A DNA stretch of 64,000 nt, taken from NCBI GenBank assembly GCA_010015675.1, contig ML977007.1, forward strand, positions 462,016 through 526,015, read 5' to 3'. Source of the DNA: Byssothecium circinans. Its lineage: Eukaryota > Ascomycota > Dothideomycetes > Pleosporales > Massarinaceae. Made by a program: the position numbers and the translations under genes. Shown piece by piece: positions 22,079-33,644 of this stretch (within the stretch, counting starts at the first letter, position 1; each line of letters begins with the position of its first letter). The notes beneath the pieces are model-generated. The model did no database searches. It worked only from the letters and a program-made list of their open reading frames with translations, and was not told where the DNA came from.

Positions 22079-22738
22079 AGGATGTTGATATGTTTTTTGT
22101 AGAGATGATGGAATGGCGGAGTGGTAATGCGATAGACTTAATTCAAGGTGTTTGAGAGTACAAGAGAGGGCGTGAGATCGAGACCAACTCGCGCTATCTC
22201 GTCGAATTTGCTTCTTTGCATGCCAGTGACAACATCGTGTATTTACTTTGCTCGCTTCCTAGCTACGAATATTGTACCTTCAATACGTCCCTTTTATTGC
22301 TTGCAATGTGAAAGTAAGTACTGTAACTGCGGGGAGAGGTTCGTTATTGCTGAAATATCACCAGTACTCGTGGGGCTGAGTCACCTTAAGAGACTCACCC
22401 GACTTGAGAAACAACAAGTCACGAATCGGCCAATGCGTTGAATCGTGCTTCTGAAAATATGATATATATTGGTACAGATACCATGCTGTCTAATGCTGTG
22501 GTGAAGGGGACTTTGTGTGTGCGTTTGCACCACGGGGGGAGTAATCGTAGCGACCTTTTGAATACACGATCCTGTCTTGACTCTTTGCAACAACACCGAC
22601 ACACACGCACACAGACGTGTGCACTCTTCTTTGTCCAGCTTCTCTCTCTGCTGGCTCTCGCCGCGTCTCGGTCGTTTCGGCTCCTCCCTCTTCTCTCTTC
22701 TCTTCGAGCCTGCTTGCTTCGCGGCCGCCTCGCCCACC
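22079..22738. other. Intergenic region with tRNA-like sequence and leader of the next gene
   Basis: At 22109-22190 there is a good box A (tggcggagtggt) and box B (gatcgagacc), but the flanking bases do not pair into a cloverleaf, so no tRNA gene is called. The 120 bases before 22739 are rich in C and T, typical of a fungal promoter/leader. Confidence 0.45.
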
Positions 22739-23507
22739 ATGTCAACCCCCGCCACTCCCGCTGCTATCGCTGCCCAGCCAAGCGCTGCAGCAAGGTTCTG
22801 GTTCATTGGCGGTACATCCACCCTTCATATTCCATCTTTTGCCCTAGTTGCAAATCAGCATATCGTAACTAACATTGACGATAGAGATGCGACAAATAGT
22901 CTACGACCGCCTCTTGCCCAAGGATGGCGTCCTCTCCCTCACGTTCAAAACCGCAAGGGACCCCCTCTCCGCCGCACCCGGCATCGGGAACCTCCTGGAG
23001 GTAATCGGGAACGGGAAGAAGACTGAGGGCTTGAGAGCTGAGGTGCTTCCGCTCCTCAAGTTCAAGCTCTCAGCGGCGGAAATCGACACCACCGCTTGCT
23101 GCTTCGTCGCTCCGCCTTCCTCTTTGCTGCTGGACATCCAGTCCCGCATGCCGATGGTCCAGATTTTCCCTGCCGGAACGTGGCAGATTGATGCTCTGCC
23201 TTTCTTCCGCGTGCCGCTTCTGTTCACGGTTCGCAAGTACGGAGGGTTGGCACTGGCCCCGGCGGATGAGGCAGTGAAGGGGGTGGTGCTTGGGTTGAGG
23301 AAGGATGAAGAGTTTATGGCGGATGTCAAGAGGGGGGTTTGGAAGAGGATATTGGTCGAGTCATTGGTGGGGCGGGGGCTGGTGAGGGTGACCTTGGTGG
23401 CAGATCAGGTGGATGCTGCGTTGAAGGAACATGTCGGCAGGTACTCGGAGGTGATTGAGGAGTTCTGCTGGGAGGCTGGAGCTGAGTCTTCGACAATTTT
23501 GTCGTAG
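22739..23507 (+). CDS. Unknown protein with F-box-like N-terminal signature
   Basis: Two exons, 22739-22811 and 22885-23507, give 231 aa; the 73-nt intron has a GTACAT donor, a GTAACTAAC branch region and an ATAG acceptor. Splicing joins R-F-W-F-I-G to E-M-R-Q-I-V-Y-D-R-L-L-P. This resembles the F-x-F-L-x-L-P-x-x-I-R-x-x-I-Y-x-x-L-L-P start of a large group of fungal F-box-like/2EXR-type proteins. The gene at 38749 has the same head. The remaining 190 residues are mixed helix/strand without recognised motif; no signal peptide or TM. If the head is a true F-box-like domain the protein could be a ubiquitin-ligase adaptor, but that is inference. Confidence 0.65.
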
Positions 23508-23889
23508 GCGGTTCGCGTTTGGGGTTTTGGTGTCTGGCCTTGTCCCGGTGTACAGTATATATACGGGGAGATTGGGGATTAGGACATCCTTGGCTTTAAC
23601 AATGGCTTACTTAATTACATACATTACACTTGATCTTATTTAAATATTTAAATGTGATGGTAGTGTTTGATCGAAAGAGGAAAATAGAAGCATGTGGAGG
23701 GAGTGTTGGAGTTGGCCGTCCGTATGTAGTCCAGACCCCCTGTCAGCCGCTATTCCCCTTTTCTTCCAATGACGCAACATTTCCAAGCTCCAGCCAACTA
23801 TTTCATCCCACCTCTAATCGTCATGCAGCCACTTGAACCTCACCCTTACATCCTACAAACTCCACCGCATTTTCTTAAATAACTACACC
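23508..23889. other. Intergenic region
   Basis: Between two co-oriented genes. Nothing recognisable besides a short AT-rich stretch at 23620-23660, which probably contains the 3' end signals of the upstream gene. Confidence 0.4.
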
Positions 23890-24840
23890 ATGGCCTCAGT
23901 CGCATTGGGCTTCTTCCTCGGCGGTTGTGTCGTCGCAATCCCCGTCGTAACCGGCGTAGCGGAAGGCGTCGAATACCAGAAAAAGCAGAACGAAGAGGCC
24001 AACAACGAGACGCGCATGGTTAAATTCAATGCGCTTGTATCATGTGAAAGCAAGAATGAGTTTGCCGACGAAGTAGACAATGGCATATTGGTCGTGCGAC
24101 ACGACAAGGTACATATTAACCTCCCCCTTTCTGCTCACACATCCACTGACCCCAGGGCAACACAACAGGTATGGATCCTCCCGCGAGATAAAGACTTCAA
24201 GCCCATCCCACCCGTCGAGAAAATGGATCCGCCTCTCCACGCCTTCGCAGGCTTCTACATCCAATACCCCGATGAAGCGCGCTCACCGCCTGAACGCGGC
24301 CTCGTATCCACCGTCTCCGACGACCCGCCCGTTCTTAACTGGATCTACTGCGATCGCGAAACGTACGAATTGAAGTACGGAAACCGTACAGCGTCAATAT
24401 CGCAAAAGGTCGGGGAGTGGGACTGGACAGACGACGAACTACGCTTGACCTTCGACGGCTGGGAAGGTTTTGTGGCGATCGATGAATGGGACGGTGCAGA
24501 TGAAGATAACTCTACACCGTGGGGACGCGAAGGCCTACGATGGGCAGTCTATTACGATGTCGATGATAATGGGCTGAAAGGGAAGAGGAAGGGGAGAGAC
24601 ATGCTTGAGATTATACTGCATAGGAGACCTCAGAGCGCAGAGGAGCAGTTGAAGCAGATGGAAGAGGCGGAGAAGAAAATGCAGGTCAAGAGCCGTGGAG
24701 GATTGAGCACACAGTTTACAGCGCCGGCGAAGGAACAGGAGCAGAAGAAACAGGCGGCTATTGATAAGAAGAAGAAGGAGATGGAGGCTGAGTTTGAGAA
24801 GAGGAAGGCCGAGCTGGAGAAGAAGCATGGGAAGAAGTGA
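23890..24840 (+). CDS. Conserved fungal protein of unknown function with C-terminal coiled coil
   Basis: ATG at 23890, TGA at 24838-24840. A 60-nt in-frame stretch (24109-24168) is probably an intron: GTACAT donor, ACAG acceptor, and its removal joins V-V-R-H-D-K to V-W-I-L-P-R-D-K, giving 296 aa. Leaving it in adds 20 residues of unlikely composition. The N-terminus is a hydrophobic glycine-rich segment (A-L-G-F-F-L-G-G-C-V-V-A-I-P-V-V-T-G-V) that may anchor or target the protein. The central domain, with F-A-G-F-Y-I-Q-Y-P, G-L-V-S-T-V-S-D-D-P-P-V-L-N-W-I-Y and L-K-Y-G-N-R-T, is of a type widespread in ascomycetes without known function. The last 60 residues are Lys/Glu-rich and should form a coiled coil. 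Confidence 0.8.
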   Translation: MASVALGFFLGGCVVAIPVVTGVAEGVEYQKKQNEEANNETRMVKFNALVSCESKNEFADEVDNGILVVRHDKVHINLPLSAHTSTDPRATQQVWILPRDKDFKPIPPVEKMDPPLHAFAGFYIQYPDEARSPPERGLVSTVSDDPPVLNWIYCDRETYELKYGNRTASISQKVGEWDWTDDELRLTFDGWEGFVAIDEWDGADEDNSTPWGREGLRWAVYYDVDDNGLKGKRKGRDMLEIILHRRPQSAEEQLKQMEEAEKKMQVKSRGGLSTQFTAPAKEQEQKKQAAIDKKKKEMEAEFEKRKAELEKKHGKK

Positions 24841-25853
24841 TGTTATTGAAGTACTTTGGAAGGGTGCATTTGAAGTTGGGATGCATATGCCCGGACACGA
24901 CGGATAGGTTGGATACTCCACCAGGGCCTCCTTCAACGAGATGATCTCTCGTTGTTCCAAGCTCCTACCGCGTAGGCAACGCCCTAGAAGCTCCCGCGCC
25001 ATTTCCTTGACTGGATCCTCAGCCGTTGCCTTTGCTCTCAAGGCCCCTGGGTCCTACTCTGGAGTTCCCCTCCCCACCCTGATGGAACTTCCCAACGACC
25101 TAGCTCTTCCGGATCGAGCGTCTATAATGGCCTACAGAGGCTCCCCTCCGCGTCCCTCTCACGCCCTACGCCTCAAGCTTCTTCATTCACTTCGCCACCA
25201 TCTCCAACAGGCTCGATGCCGTTTACAACGTAGACCCCAGGGAATTGTCCAAAGACTCTGCCTCGCATCGATGCGGTCATGCAGATGATAGAAATCCACG
25301 ATTAAAAACTCGGCGAGATTCAGGTCCGTGAGCTTGACAGTGTTCTAGAATGAGGCTTTTGGAGGATGGAAAGAGAACGAGGATGCAATACGCATCAAGG
25401 TCTTGTGGGGATGGAGAGGGCTTCGTGAATTGATGTTGGGTGAAGGGTCTGTCTCCGTGGACGGGGCGGGGGACGGATGGACGGGACATAGTAGGGAGAT
25501 TTAATGTGAGGCAGTAGTTTGTCGCGAAGAATGTGCATGAGATAGAGAAGCAATGATTTTAGATAAAGTACAGGCTTAGCCCATAACATTGCGGTGGTTC
25601 TGAGCGTCTCTTATAAGCCATTGCTTTCGTAAAGTAACAAGTTAACAGACTGCTCAAGTACCTTGTCATCTAAACATGTAGAAACGCTCTCGACACTCCA
25701 TCCAGATACACCAAGCCGAACAGCCCAGTGGCTTGTCTGGCGGGCGACGAGAGTGCATGAGCTCGCAGCTTGTCCCTCCCAGTACCCGGAAGCCACACAT
25801 CTCTCAGCTACCTTGCCTCTAGCCTACACAGCATTCCAGCAATATTCAAAACC
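24841..25853. other. Convergent intergenic region
   Basis: About 1 kb between the 23890 gene and the convergent amidohydrolase gene. GC-rich ORF-like stretches on both strands (24940-25290) lack good starts or a recognised family; one minus-strand stretch (E-Q-R-E-I-I-S-L-K-E-A-L-V-E-Y) looks protein-like and may be a gene remnant. Confidence 0.4.
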
Positions 25854-28797
25854 TCACATCCACACCACACTCTTCCCCCCACTCCCAATCCCCCTAACCC
25901 TCCCTCCAATCTCCAGCGGACTCCCCTCCCAAACAACCCACTCCCCCACCTCCCTTCCTCCATCATTCTCACCACCCTCACCCTCAATCCCCAACGCCTT
26001 ATACACATTCCTACCCGCCAAATCCAGAGCCTCTTTAATCCCCAATCTCCCCTCACTATTCGCGTACGCAGTCCCAGCCAGCAACCCCAAATCCCTCGTC
26101 TCCCAGAGTTCTTCCACACTGATCGCCGTGAGCACGCCGGCATCCAGGAGTGCATTGATCGTCGTGCCGTTGGTAAGCGGCGCACCGGTGAGCGAGCGGC
26201 GCTGGTCCCATGTTTGCGAGTGCGGGAGGAGAGGCGCAAGGACAATGGGGATACTGGCCGCTGCGAGGTCGGGGGCGACGAGGTGCGATTCCGCGCCGCC
26301 GATGATAACGATGCGGAGTTTTGGTGGCCGGGAGGTGGATGAGATCGTAGACTCGATGGTGGATTTTAGGCGGATGATGGAGGAGATAGTGTCGGCGCTG
26401 TGTGCGCTTAGGATGAGGGGGAGTGTGCCTGTGACAACCCTTTTCAGATAGGTTTTCTCTTCATAGGCTTCTTTCGTCGAGGCTGTGGATGTTGTGGAGG
26501 AATTATCGTTTACGGCGTCGAGGAGTTTGGCTCTGAGAAGGGCGATGGCGCTGGAGATGCTGGGGATGTTGTCATGCTTTGCGTTGAGTGTGAGGATGTA
26601 ATGGAGGGCGACTTCTTCTTTCCAGATGGCGTGCTTGTCGAGGGAGTGTTTCGCGTTGGTAAGGAAACCTACGCTGATGCCTTTGGCATCGATACTTCCC
26701 GTGCTGGGTGCGGAGATGGCTTTTGTGACGCCGTGTTCGTATGCGCGAGCGAGCTGCTTTCCGCCGAAGAGGAGACCGTCGATTGCGCGTGTGATGGTGT
26801 CGCTTGGTGGGGAGCCATCGTGGGTGTCGCTTTCGGCATCGATCTCGACAAGTCCGAGAGAGGAGCCGAAGGCTGTGAATGGGGGTGTGAGGTAGCCGTT
26901 CTTCAGGTGGATGGCTTGTGCGCCGTTGGTTTGGGCATGAGCTCTTTCGGAAACGCAGTCGCCAATGCACTCCAGTCTCCCCTTGTTGAAGATCGCAACG
27001 AGGTTTTGAGACGATCCAGTGTGAGGTTCGCAGTATGGCTTGCCCCAATGACTGAGGTACGCGTAGTTGATGCCTGTGAAGATAACATAGTCACCGAGCT
27101 CTGTCATCGGTGGCTCTTCAGCGAGGTCCAAATCAGGCACGATTGGCGTGGCTTCTGGCTTCTTCAATTCAATTGGATTTTTGAACTGCCTTGCGCCATC
27201 AATCCATACTTGTACCGGCGTGGCGCCAACGGATAACGGATCGGAATCCCAGACCACAATATCAGCATCAAACCCTTCTTTGACCTTTCCGATGCGATCA
27301 CCCAAGCCGAGAAGTTCGGCAGGCTTTGACGTTACGCCGGCGAGCGCAGCATGGTAGGGTAGACCGTTGCCGTACGCTTTGGCGGCTTCGAAGACGACGT
27401 GCTGAGAGTTGAGAACGGGATTGTCGGATACATATACAGGTGTTATGCTGCTATTGTAGAGAATAGCACCGGCGCGTTCGGATGCTGTATAAGCTTCGAC
27501 CTTATAATACACTGTAGTTGTTAGTCTTTCATCCAGTATTTGGCATGTTAAACTCACTGTTGTCCGCGAAAAGCGCAGCTGCCGGAGTGCCACCCCAAGT
27601 ACGCTTGAGCACCTCGGGAATCAAGAAAGTCTGATGCGCATGATGGAAAGCATACACTCGGAACTTGAATTCGTTCGTATGCCTTACCATCGCCTCAAGG
27701 TCTGGAATCGTATAGCAATGCGTGTTCACTCTGACTTGACCTCTCAAGACCGCACCCAGCGATTCCCACTTCAGCTCTTGCTTCAGATAGCTGCCCATAT
27801 TCTTCACACCGATCTTGTCGGCGGCAGCGCACCAATCATCCTGCTCCTGAACGTACTTGCTCGCCTGCTCGAGCGCTTGGCGAAACTCCCACGCTTCCCC
27901 AAGACGGCTATAAGGTCCTTGCTCACCATACTTCCCATACACTCTTTTCGGGTTCTCGCCGCACGCCATCTTCATATACCTCCAGTTTCTGTCCGGATCG
28001 GCGTAGAGATCCTGTTGGCTAATCTCCTCTCTCCCGTTCTTTGGCCCGACCGCGAACTTGAGCACATACGCTTCTCCACCCATATTATTTCCACTGCCAG
28101 GCAGAAACAAAGACGTGGTTACACCACCACTCATGATGAACTCCATCTCCGGTTGCAAGGGATCCAGTCCATCGATCGAGCGTACAAAAGGTGTGATATC
28201 AGCCGAAAGTTCATTGACATCACTTTGGAGATTCGCAACGCTGGCTAGTCCCGCATGCGAATGCATGTCTACAATACCGGAGGTGAGGAGGCGTCCATTA
28301 GCTTCGTAGATTTCCGTATCGTGAGGAAGGCTGCTGACCGGGATGTCACGATCTAGCCGAGCAATGATACCGCGGTCGACGAAGACATCCGATGGAATCC
28401 AGGACCATCCCTCTCCGACCCTCGCATCTCTCTCTGAGGTTCCTGGTGCCGGCTCGCCAGTCCAAATGGTAGCATTGCAGATCAACAACGGCTTCGTGCC
28501 CTTGATCCATCGCTTGTTGTGGTCTCGGACGCCACTGCTTTCAACAGGCTTCCTGCGAAGAGCAGAGCAAGTTGCGTAATCAGCCTTGAGGCGGTTGATG
28601 GAAAGAGTGCTGGTAGGCTTTTCCGTGACGCGATTTATTGCATACGCAGAGAAGGCGACGTACGCGAGAAAGCCTGCCATCATGATGCGGATTGCCAGAC
28701 GTCTCCGGGGTCGCGGTCTCCATGATGATCGATTTCTCGTAGGTTCAATGGAGGTAGCGTCCGTGTAGGTCGGGAGGCCATCCTGATGCTTGTCCAT
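25854..28797 (-). CDS. Membrane-anchored amidohydrolase
   Basis: Two exons on the minus strand, 28797-27558 and 27511-25854, give 965 aa. The 46-nt intron has GTGAGT, an ACTAAC branch site and CTACAG. A cytosolic, Arg-rich N-terminus is followed by one TM segment (I-R-I-M-M-A-G-F-L-A-Y-V-A-F-S-A-Y) near residues 37-54, so the bulk is probably lumenal or extracellular (type II). The catalytic TIM-barrel signature V-D-M-H-S-H-A-G gives the H-x-H metal pair near residue 180. Further conserved elements are T-H-C-Y, the histidine-rich F-H-H-A-H-Q, and Y-V-S-D-N-P, which likely supplies the catalytic Asp. The C-terminal half shows G-K-V-K-E-G-F-D-A-D-I-V-V-W-D, typical of the amidohydrolase beta-sandwich. 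The extra C-terminal 400 residues look like a second, degenerate amidohydrolase-like half. Substrate unknown. Confidence 0.87.
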
Positions 28798-30687
28798 GTT
28801 GGCGGGCGCTTCGTGAGACTGGTGTCTTCCGGAGAAGGGCCGTATTGCTGGAACTACTCTCCCACCAATGTTGTTGACCTCGAGTAGATGCGTTGGTTTG
28901 CTACTATGTATGCGGTGGTTTGTTATGTCAGCAATGCCTGCCTAGGGCGCTACCATGATAAGATACGAATAAATGTGTCGCTAAGATCCGTTGTTGAAAC
29001 GGTTCTGTGGGCTGTCGTCTGATTGTCGATGGGCGAATTCGCGCTATCGGTTACGCCATCGCCGTTTCCCAGCCCCCGCTTTTCGTACGAGCAGCCTTGT
29101 TTCAACCCCCATCTTATCTTCATACTTCTGACTCAATCGTCTACGACCATGGCCATTGGAACTGCTCAGCCTCTTCAATTCTTGAGTATTTGCTGCGGTG
29201 GTAGCCAAGGTGCAGCAGAACTACTCAACAAATATGCGCTAGCTCATTTCGGCTAATTGTGTTAGCCCTTTCCCGCATTCAACTTGGGCGAGCCAAACTT
29301 CTCATCTCACATCACCTCAACCATGACCTTTTCCATCGATTGTCATCTCTTTTACGCCGCTCTGCTGCTCTGGCATCCGTGACGTCCACTTCTCCAGCCG
29401 TTCGATCGACGGAGGTTCAAATGTCAGATTTCGACGCGGCTACCCATCGGTTGGCGCCTCTGTCTTTCACGGGACAACAAACAGTACATCCGGACAAGGC
29501 GGAGCTATCCCCGGACAACAAGAAGTTCAACATCTAAAATGAGTGGCGTGAGACTCATGTTGTGTTTCGTCTACAGTCATTGTAGGACAAGCGGCGTCCA
29601 AAGGTATCGGATTGACACCGCCAATGACAGCGAGCTTTACGCTGATCTCCTTTCTCAAGTTGACATTTCCCTCATACTTCTTTCGTTACAGAGGGTCACT
29701 CAGCCATTTCTGCTTCATTCTATATCAAAATTCCTAGAATAGCGCTGCAAGCAATCTCTTTACATGCTTCGATAGTGCGGTTTACCCGATCGGAACATGT
29801 GCGCGCTGTCGTAGCTCACAACAATTTCGAGTCGGCTGTCATCCTCGGAACTGCAGGTCCCAACGACTACCGACAGTTTGTGTAAGTTGGGATACAAGCA
29901 GGTATGATGTGATAAAGAGCCGAGCTCTCGTTTGGCAGCCAGTGGTCTTCGACCCAAGCATCGACGGAGTCTCGACTAGCTACACAACAACAAAATCATC
30001 GCCACTTTCCTTATGATTTGCTCCTATGGATAATAACCCCATATGAGTTGGCACGTCAAGGAACACGGTCATTACCACAAGATAGGACCAAGTTTCTCGA
30101 ACTCACCATCACAACGTCTTAGCCTCATCTATGAACACTAACGCACAACAAGTCTCATTCGCCAATACTGCCCATCGCTTCCCCAATCTACCTTGTCGAA
30201 CCCATCTCCTCACCATATTCCCCAACTACCGAGATCTCGCACGCGTCGTTTTCCATAAGTCCGGCTAATAATCCGAATGCGCCGCACCTTATGCGCCCTT
30301 TTACCCAGGGAAAACTTTCAGTGCTACCATGCACCCCAGATCCCAATAAGGCGTATACCCTCCACTATTCATCAACCGTAATCAAGTTGAAGCACGTGTA
30401 TCTCCGCACTTCCCATCGCAGCCTATCATAGTGAGTGCAATGATGATTTGCAATATCAACATATAACTGGCTGTATAGAAGTTCTTCAAGTGAGAGCAAA
30501 GATGGACGAAACGCACGAGTTGCGCACAACCCCTGTGCCCCCATTAATGACGGCTCCCTAGTTCCATGGCTCGAAACTTTTAAATCGAAGACGACACATA
30601 TAATACTCTAGAAGACACCCATCGCCGAGACTGTCGTGCGTTTTCTCTACCCAGGAACTTGACTTGAAGCTCCGCCAAAGAGTCGAA
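28798..30687. other. Long divergent intergenic region
   Basis: 1.9 kb between divergent genes. Small plus-strand ORFs at 29149-29536 have an ATG but no family or splice support. No repeats recognised. The dioxygenase core promoter should lie just upstream of 30688, where ttttaaatcg (30579-30588) and tataatac (30598-30605) could serve as TATA-like elements. Confidence 0.45.
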
Positions 30688-31988
30688 ATGGTTCACATCA
30701 CCCAGGCTTTCGCTGCCGCGCTGTTGGCTATCGGCGTCGTTGCTCACCCAGGTGGCAATATCAACAAGGAAATTCTCAGGAGACAAGCTCATCTTGACCA
30801 TCCTGAGCGTCGTTCTGTTCAGTCATGCAAGAGAGATCTCGTTGAGTCGGGATGGGTTAGGGAGCAGCACATCAGGCGTGAGGCCAGGCTTCATGAGCTC
30901 CGTGTCGCTGCCGGCTTTGCGAAGCCTGGTGATCTCGTTCGCCGCGACGTTGGCGAGGTCGAGGCCGAGTATGGTGCGAGCGCTGCATGCACGCTCGACC
31001 CTGAATCCACCGAGGGCCCGTACTGTGAGTTCTTACAATACTTGTTTCAGTGCGTTCAAATACTAACTGTGGAAGGGGTCACCGGCGAGCTTATCCGGCA
31101 GGACCTTCTCAACACCGAAAAGGGTGCTGTAACGCATTTGGACATTAACGTCATCGACACCACTGGCTGCAAGCCAGTCACTGATGCCTACGTTGAAGTG
31201 TGGGGCTCCAACGCTACTGTACGTATTCGCTCTTTCCAACGCCAGCGTGCATCATCATGCTCATAGCTCTAGGGTGTCTACACCGGTGTTCAAGCGAGAG
31301 GCAACGGTGACGGCTCTGCTACCTCGCTAGTGAGCAATGCTCTTCGTGGTGTTCAACCTACCGCCGCCAACGGCACAGCAACGTTCATCACTGTCATCCC
31401 CGGCCACTATGTCGGCCGTACCAACCATCTCCACGGTACGTCCACATGCTTTACCCCCCACTAGCTTCCCCACCCTAATAAACTAAAACAATCCAGCCAT
31501 CATCCACCACGGAGCCAAGCTTCTACCCAACAGTACAATCCAAGGCGGCACAATATCCCACACTGGTCAATTCTACGTTGAGCAAGGTTTCCTCGGCGAA
31601 GTCGAGAAGACCGCTCCATACAACACCAACCGCCAAGCTATCACCAGGAACGCAAATGACCCACTCTTCAACATGGGCAAACAGGGTGGCGATGACCCAA
31701 CGCTCAAGATCTCGCTCATCGGCAACAAGATCGAAGACGGACTCTATGCTACCATTGATGTTGGTGTCAACCCGAAGGCGAGGCAGAACCCGCAAGCAGT
31801 CAACACGTGGACTGCCTCGGGTGGAAAGCCGATCCCGGGCAGCCCATGGGCGGGATACCCAGATACGTATGTTTTCTGCAAGAAGAAATTTGTGGGTGAT
31901 GACATGTGCTAATGGTTGGAATAGGTGCAAGTACTGTGGCGGCTTCAGGCCCCCGAAGAAGGTTAGGGGAATCTTCGGCTACGCGTAA
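30688..31988 (+). CDS. Secreted intradiol ring-cleavage dioxygenase
   Basis: Five exons (30688-31024, 31076-31218, 31273-31435, 31497-31866, 31925-31988) give 358 aa. The four introns are 51-61 nt, GT..AG, and each restores the frame. The N-terminus is a signal peptide (hydrophobic A-F-A-A-A-L-L-A-I-G-V-V-A before H-P), followed by a propeptide-like charged helical region. The catalytic domain begins with C-T-L-D-P-E-S-T-E-G-P-Y-W. It contains D-I-N-V-I-D and V-E-V-W-G-S-N-A-T-G-V-Y-T-G, then the iron-ligand block P-G-H-Y-V-G-R-T-N-H-L-H spanning the third intron, giving one Tyr and two His of the 2-Tyr/2-His non-heme Fe(III) site. By family it cleaves catechol-type aromatics between the hydroxyls. 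Secreted fungal forms are thought to act on lignin-derived or plant phenolics. Confidence 0.92.
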
Positions 31989-32442
31989 AGGGCTACTTGA
32001 TGCTTTGAATAAGAGTGAATGGGTGCAATGAAGCATGCGGATGCGGAGTCGAGTTGAGTTGACGCGAAAGAGTTTGTGCATACATCGTCATACCTTATGG
32101 ATGTAAAACATGCGGTTCTTCCATGCATGCTTAAGCAGTCGATGGAGTTCCTCGAGCTTGCTTTGTGTTTCTACCTCTGCTGCTTCATGATGCCCGCGCA
32201 AGGGTTTGTGGGCAAATCTCCTTGCATGTATATGGGGGTTCATATGAGTCTACTTTGCTTGTCCATGAGCGTAAATCAATGCATGTAGTGTACTGGCATG
32301 GGATTCCCTTGCTTCCTACGTTGGACTTGCATGTCTAGCACATGAAGCCCACGGGGGTAAGATTTGTGCGTAAGAACGCAGGAGTGTATGCATTCTAAGG
32401 ACACAGAATCAATCCACGTGTGTAAGCCATCCTCATACCCCT
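31989..32442. other. Convergent intergenic region
   Basis: Between the dioxygenase gene and the convergent GNAT gene. It contains many tgcatg/catgca motifs (for example about 32080-32290) but no gene. Confidence 0.4.
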
Positions 32443-33207
32443 CTACGCCACTTCCCCCGTCCCCAAATCAACCTCCTTACCAAAAACGCCCAACACAAAC
32501 CCAAACCTCGAAGCCCACTCCCCAGCCGGCCTCTCATACGCCCTCACAAACCTCCAACCCCTACGCCTCCAGTACTCTCCATTAACCTCCTCAACAGCAT
32601 GGACCCATAACTTCACCCTCGTCCCCTCAACCTCTTCTCCCCTTTCCCTAACGTTCCGTCGCTCGATCTCAATGACCTCGTCGATTAACGCCTGTACACA
32701 CAGTCCAGCCAACCCCATCTTTTTCCACCCCTCCTTCGTAGTCACGGTCTTAATCTCCCAACCTCCGTCCTCGGCTCCAGCTCGTTCGGGACCCAAGTCA
32801 CCGGTCCAGGGCGAGATACATGCACATGCCACCGCCTCCGCCTTCCCCTCCTTTTCCTGTTCTTCTTCCTTCCCTTCGCCTCTAGACGGCATATTCCAAA
32901 CCACAGCAAACATCCCCTCACTCCCAACCGCATCAAAAATTGCCTCGCGCGTCTCGAATCGATCTGTCAATTCCACCCACTGCGATAAAAGGTACACCTC
33001 GCGGTCCCTGTATCCGATATTGACAAACGTGCTGATTCGAGCTGCGAGGTCGGCGTCAGCGCGGAGGGCGCTGGATTTGTGTACTTTCGTGACTAGGTTT
33101 GCGGATGCTAGGGTGGTTTGGGGGCCGGGTGGGGGCCGTGGGGCGGGAGGGCTCCCACGGCGTGGAGGAGTTGTTTGACCGGGTGGGTTGGCGGTTGGAG
33201 AGGGCAT
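32443..33207 (-). CDS. GNAT-type acetyltransferase-like protein
   Basis: Single exon of 254 aa, ATG at 33207, TAG at 32443-32445. The first 30 residues are Pro/Gly/Arg-rich and disordered. A GNAT-like fold is suggested by a middle strand A-V-A-C-A-C-I-S-P-W and by W-E-I-K-T-V-T-T-K-E-G-W-K-K-M-G-L-A-G-L-C-V-Q-A-L-I, where the G-W-x-x-x-G-L-A stretch takes the place of the acetyl-CoA-binding Q/R-x-x-G-x-G/A loop. A later V-K-L-W-V-H-A-V-x-E-x-N-x-x-Y-W-x-x-x-G-W fits the final strand and helix. A Glu/Lys-rich insert (residues about 110-124) is unusual. The substrate cannot be inferred; a role in small-molecule or N-terminal acetylation is open. Confidence 0.65.
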   Translation of the reverse strand: MPSPTANPPGQTTPPRRGSPPAPRPPPGPQTTLASANLVTKVHKSSALRADADLAARISTFVNIGYRDREVYLLSQWVELTDRFETREAIFDAVGSEGMFAVVWNMPSRGEGKEEEQEKEGKAEAVACACISPWTGDLGPERAGAEDGGWEIKTVTTKEGWKKMGLAGLCVQALIDEVIEIERRNVRERGEEVEGTRVKLWVHAVEEVNGEYWRRRGWRFVRAYERPAGEWASRFGFVLGVFGKEVDLGTGEVA

Positions 33208-33644
33208 TGTGAGATGTTGAGGCTAAGGAAGAGTTGTGACTGGGGATGGTGGGGATGAGATGTTCTTGTTGCTAGGGTTGTGGAGTTTGGTTTATGAGTC
33301 ATTGTTTTTGAGAGGGCGAGAAGGATTCAGGTGCGTGGCGGCGCGGATCCCTGTTAGTCAGGGATATCTTTTAATGGTTGGATAAACTACCGACACTGCA
33401 CTTGTTCTTCCTCACTTGGGCAAACATCACGACTTCACGTTTCAGAGCACATTATTATCGTTGTCGAGAAAGCTTTTTCATTGCCAAAGACCTAACGCCG
33501 GTCCGGTTCATGACCCGTTCCCAAGCTCACGCCCCCCCCCCCCCCCCCCCCCCCCCCCNNNNNNNNNNNNNNNATCTTCTCTCGTCCACGTTCCTTAAAT
33601 TATACATTAGCAGGGCATTCAAGGTTTACATAATTAGGGGAATA
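33208..33644. other. Intergenic region with poly-C run and small gap
   Basis: Includes a homopolymer of about 28 C (33531-33558) followed by 15 N. No gene is supported; ORFs through the poly-C/N region are artefacts. Confidence 0.6.
33559..33573. other. Assembly gap (15 N) after a poly-C run
   Basis: Short run of N directly after about 28 cytosines. The homopolymer probably stopped sequencing or assembly, so length and order here are uncertain. Confidence 0.95.

Noticed and set aside
24941..25288. Plus-strand frame with Arg-rich product
   Set aside because: Composition of a shadow or relic; no splice signals or recognised motif.
25663..26451. Plus-strand frames overlapping the amidohydrolase gene
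   Set aside because: Shadow of the GC-rich minus-strand gene; no start context or family.
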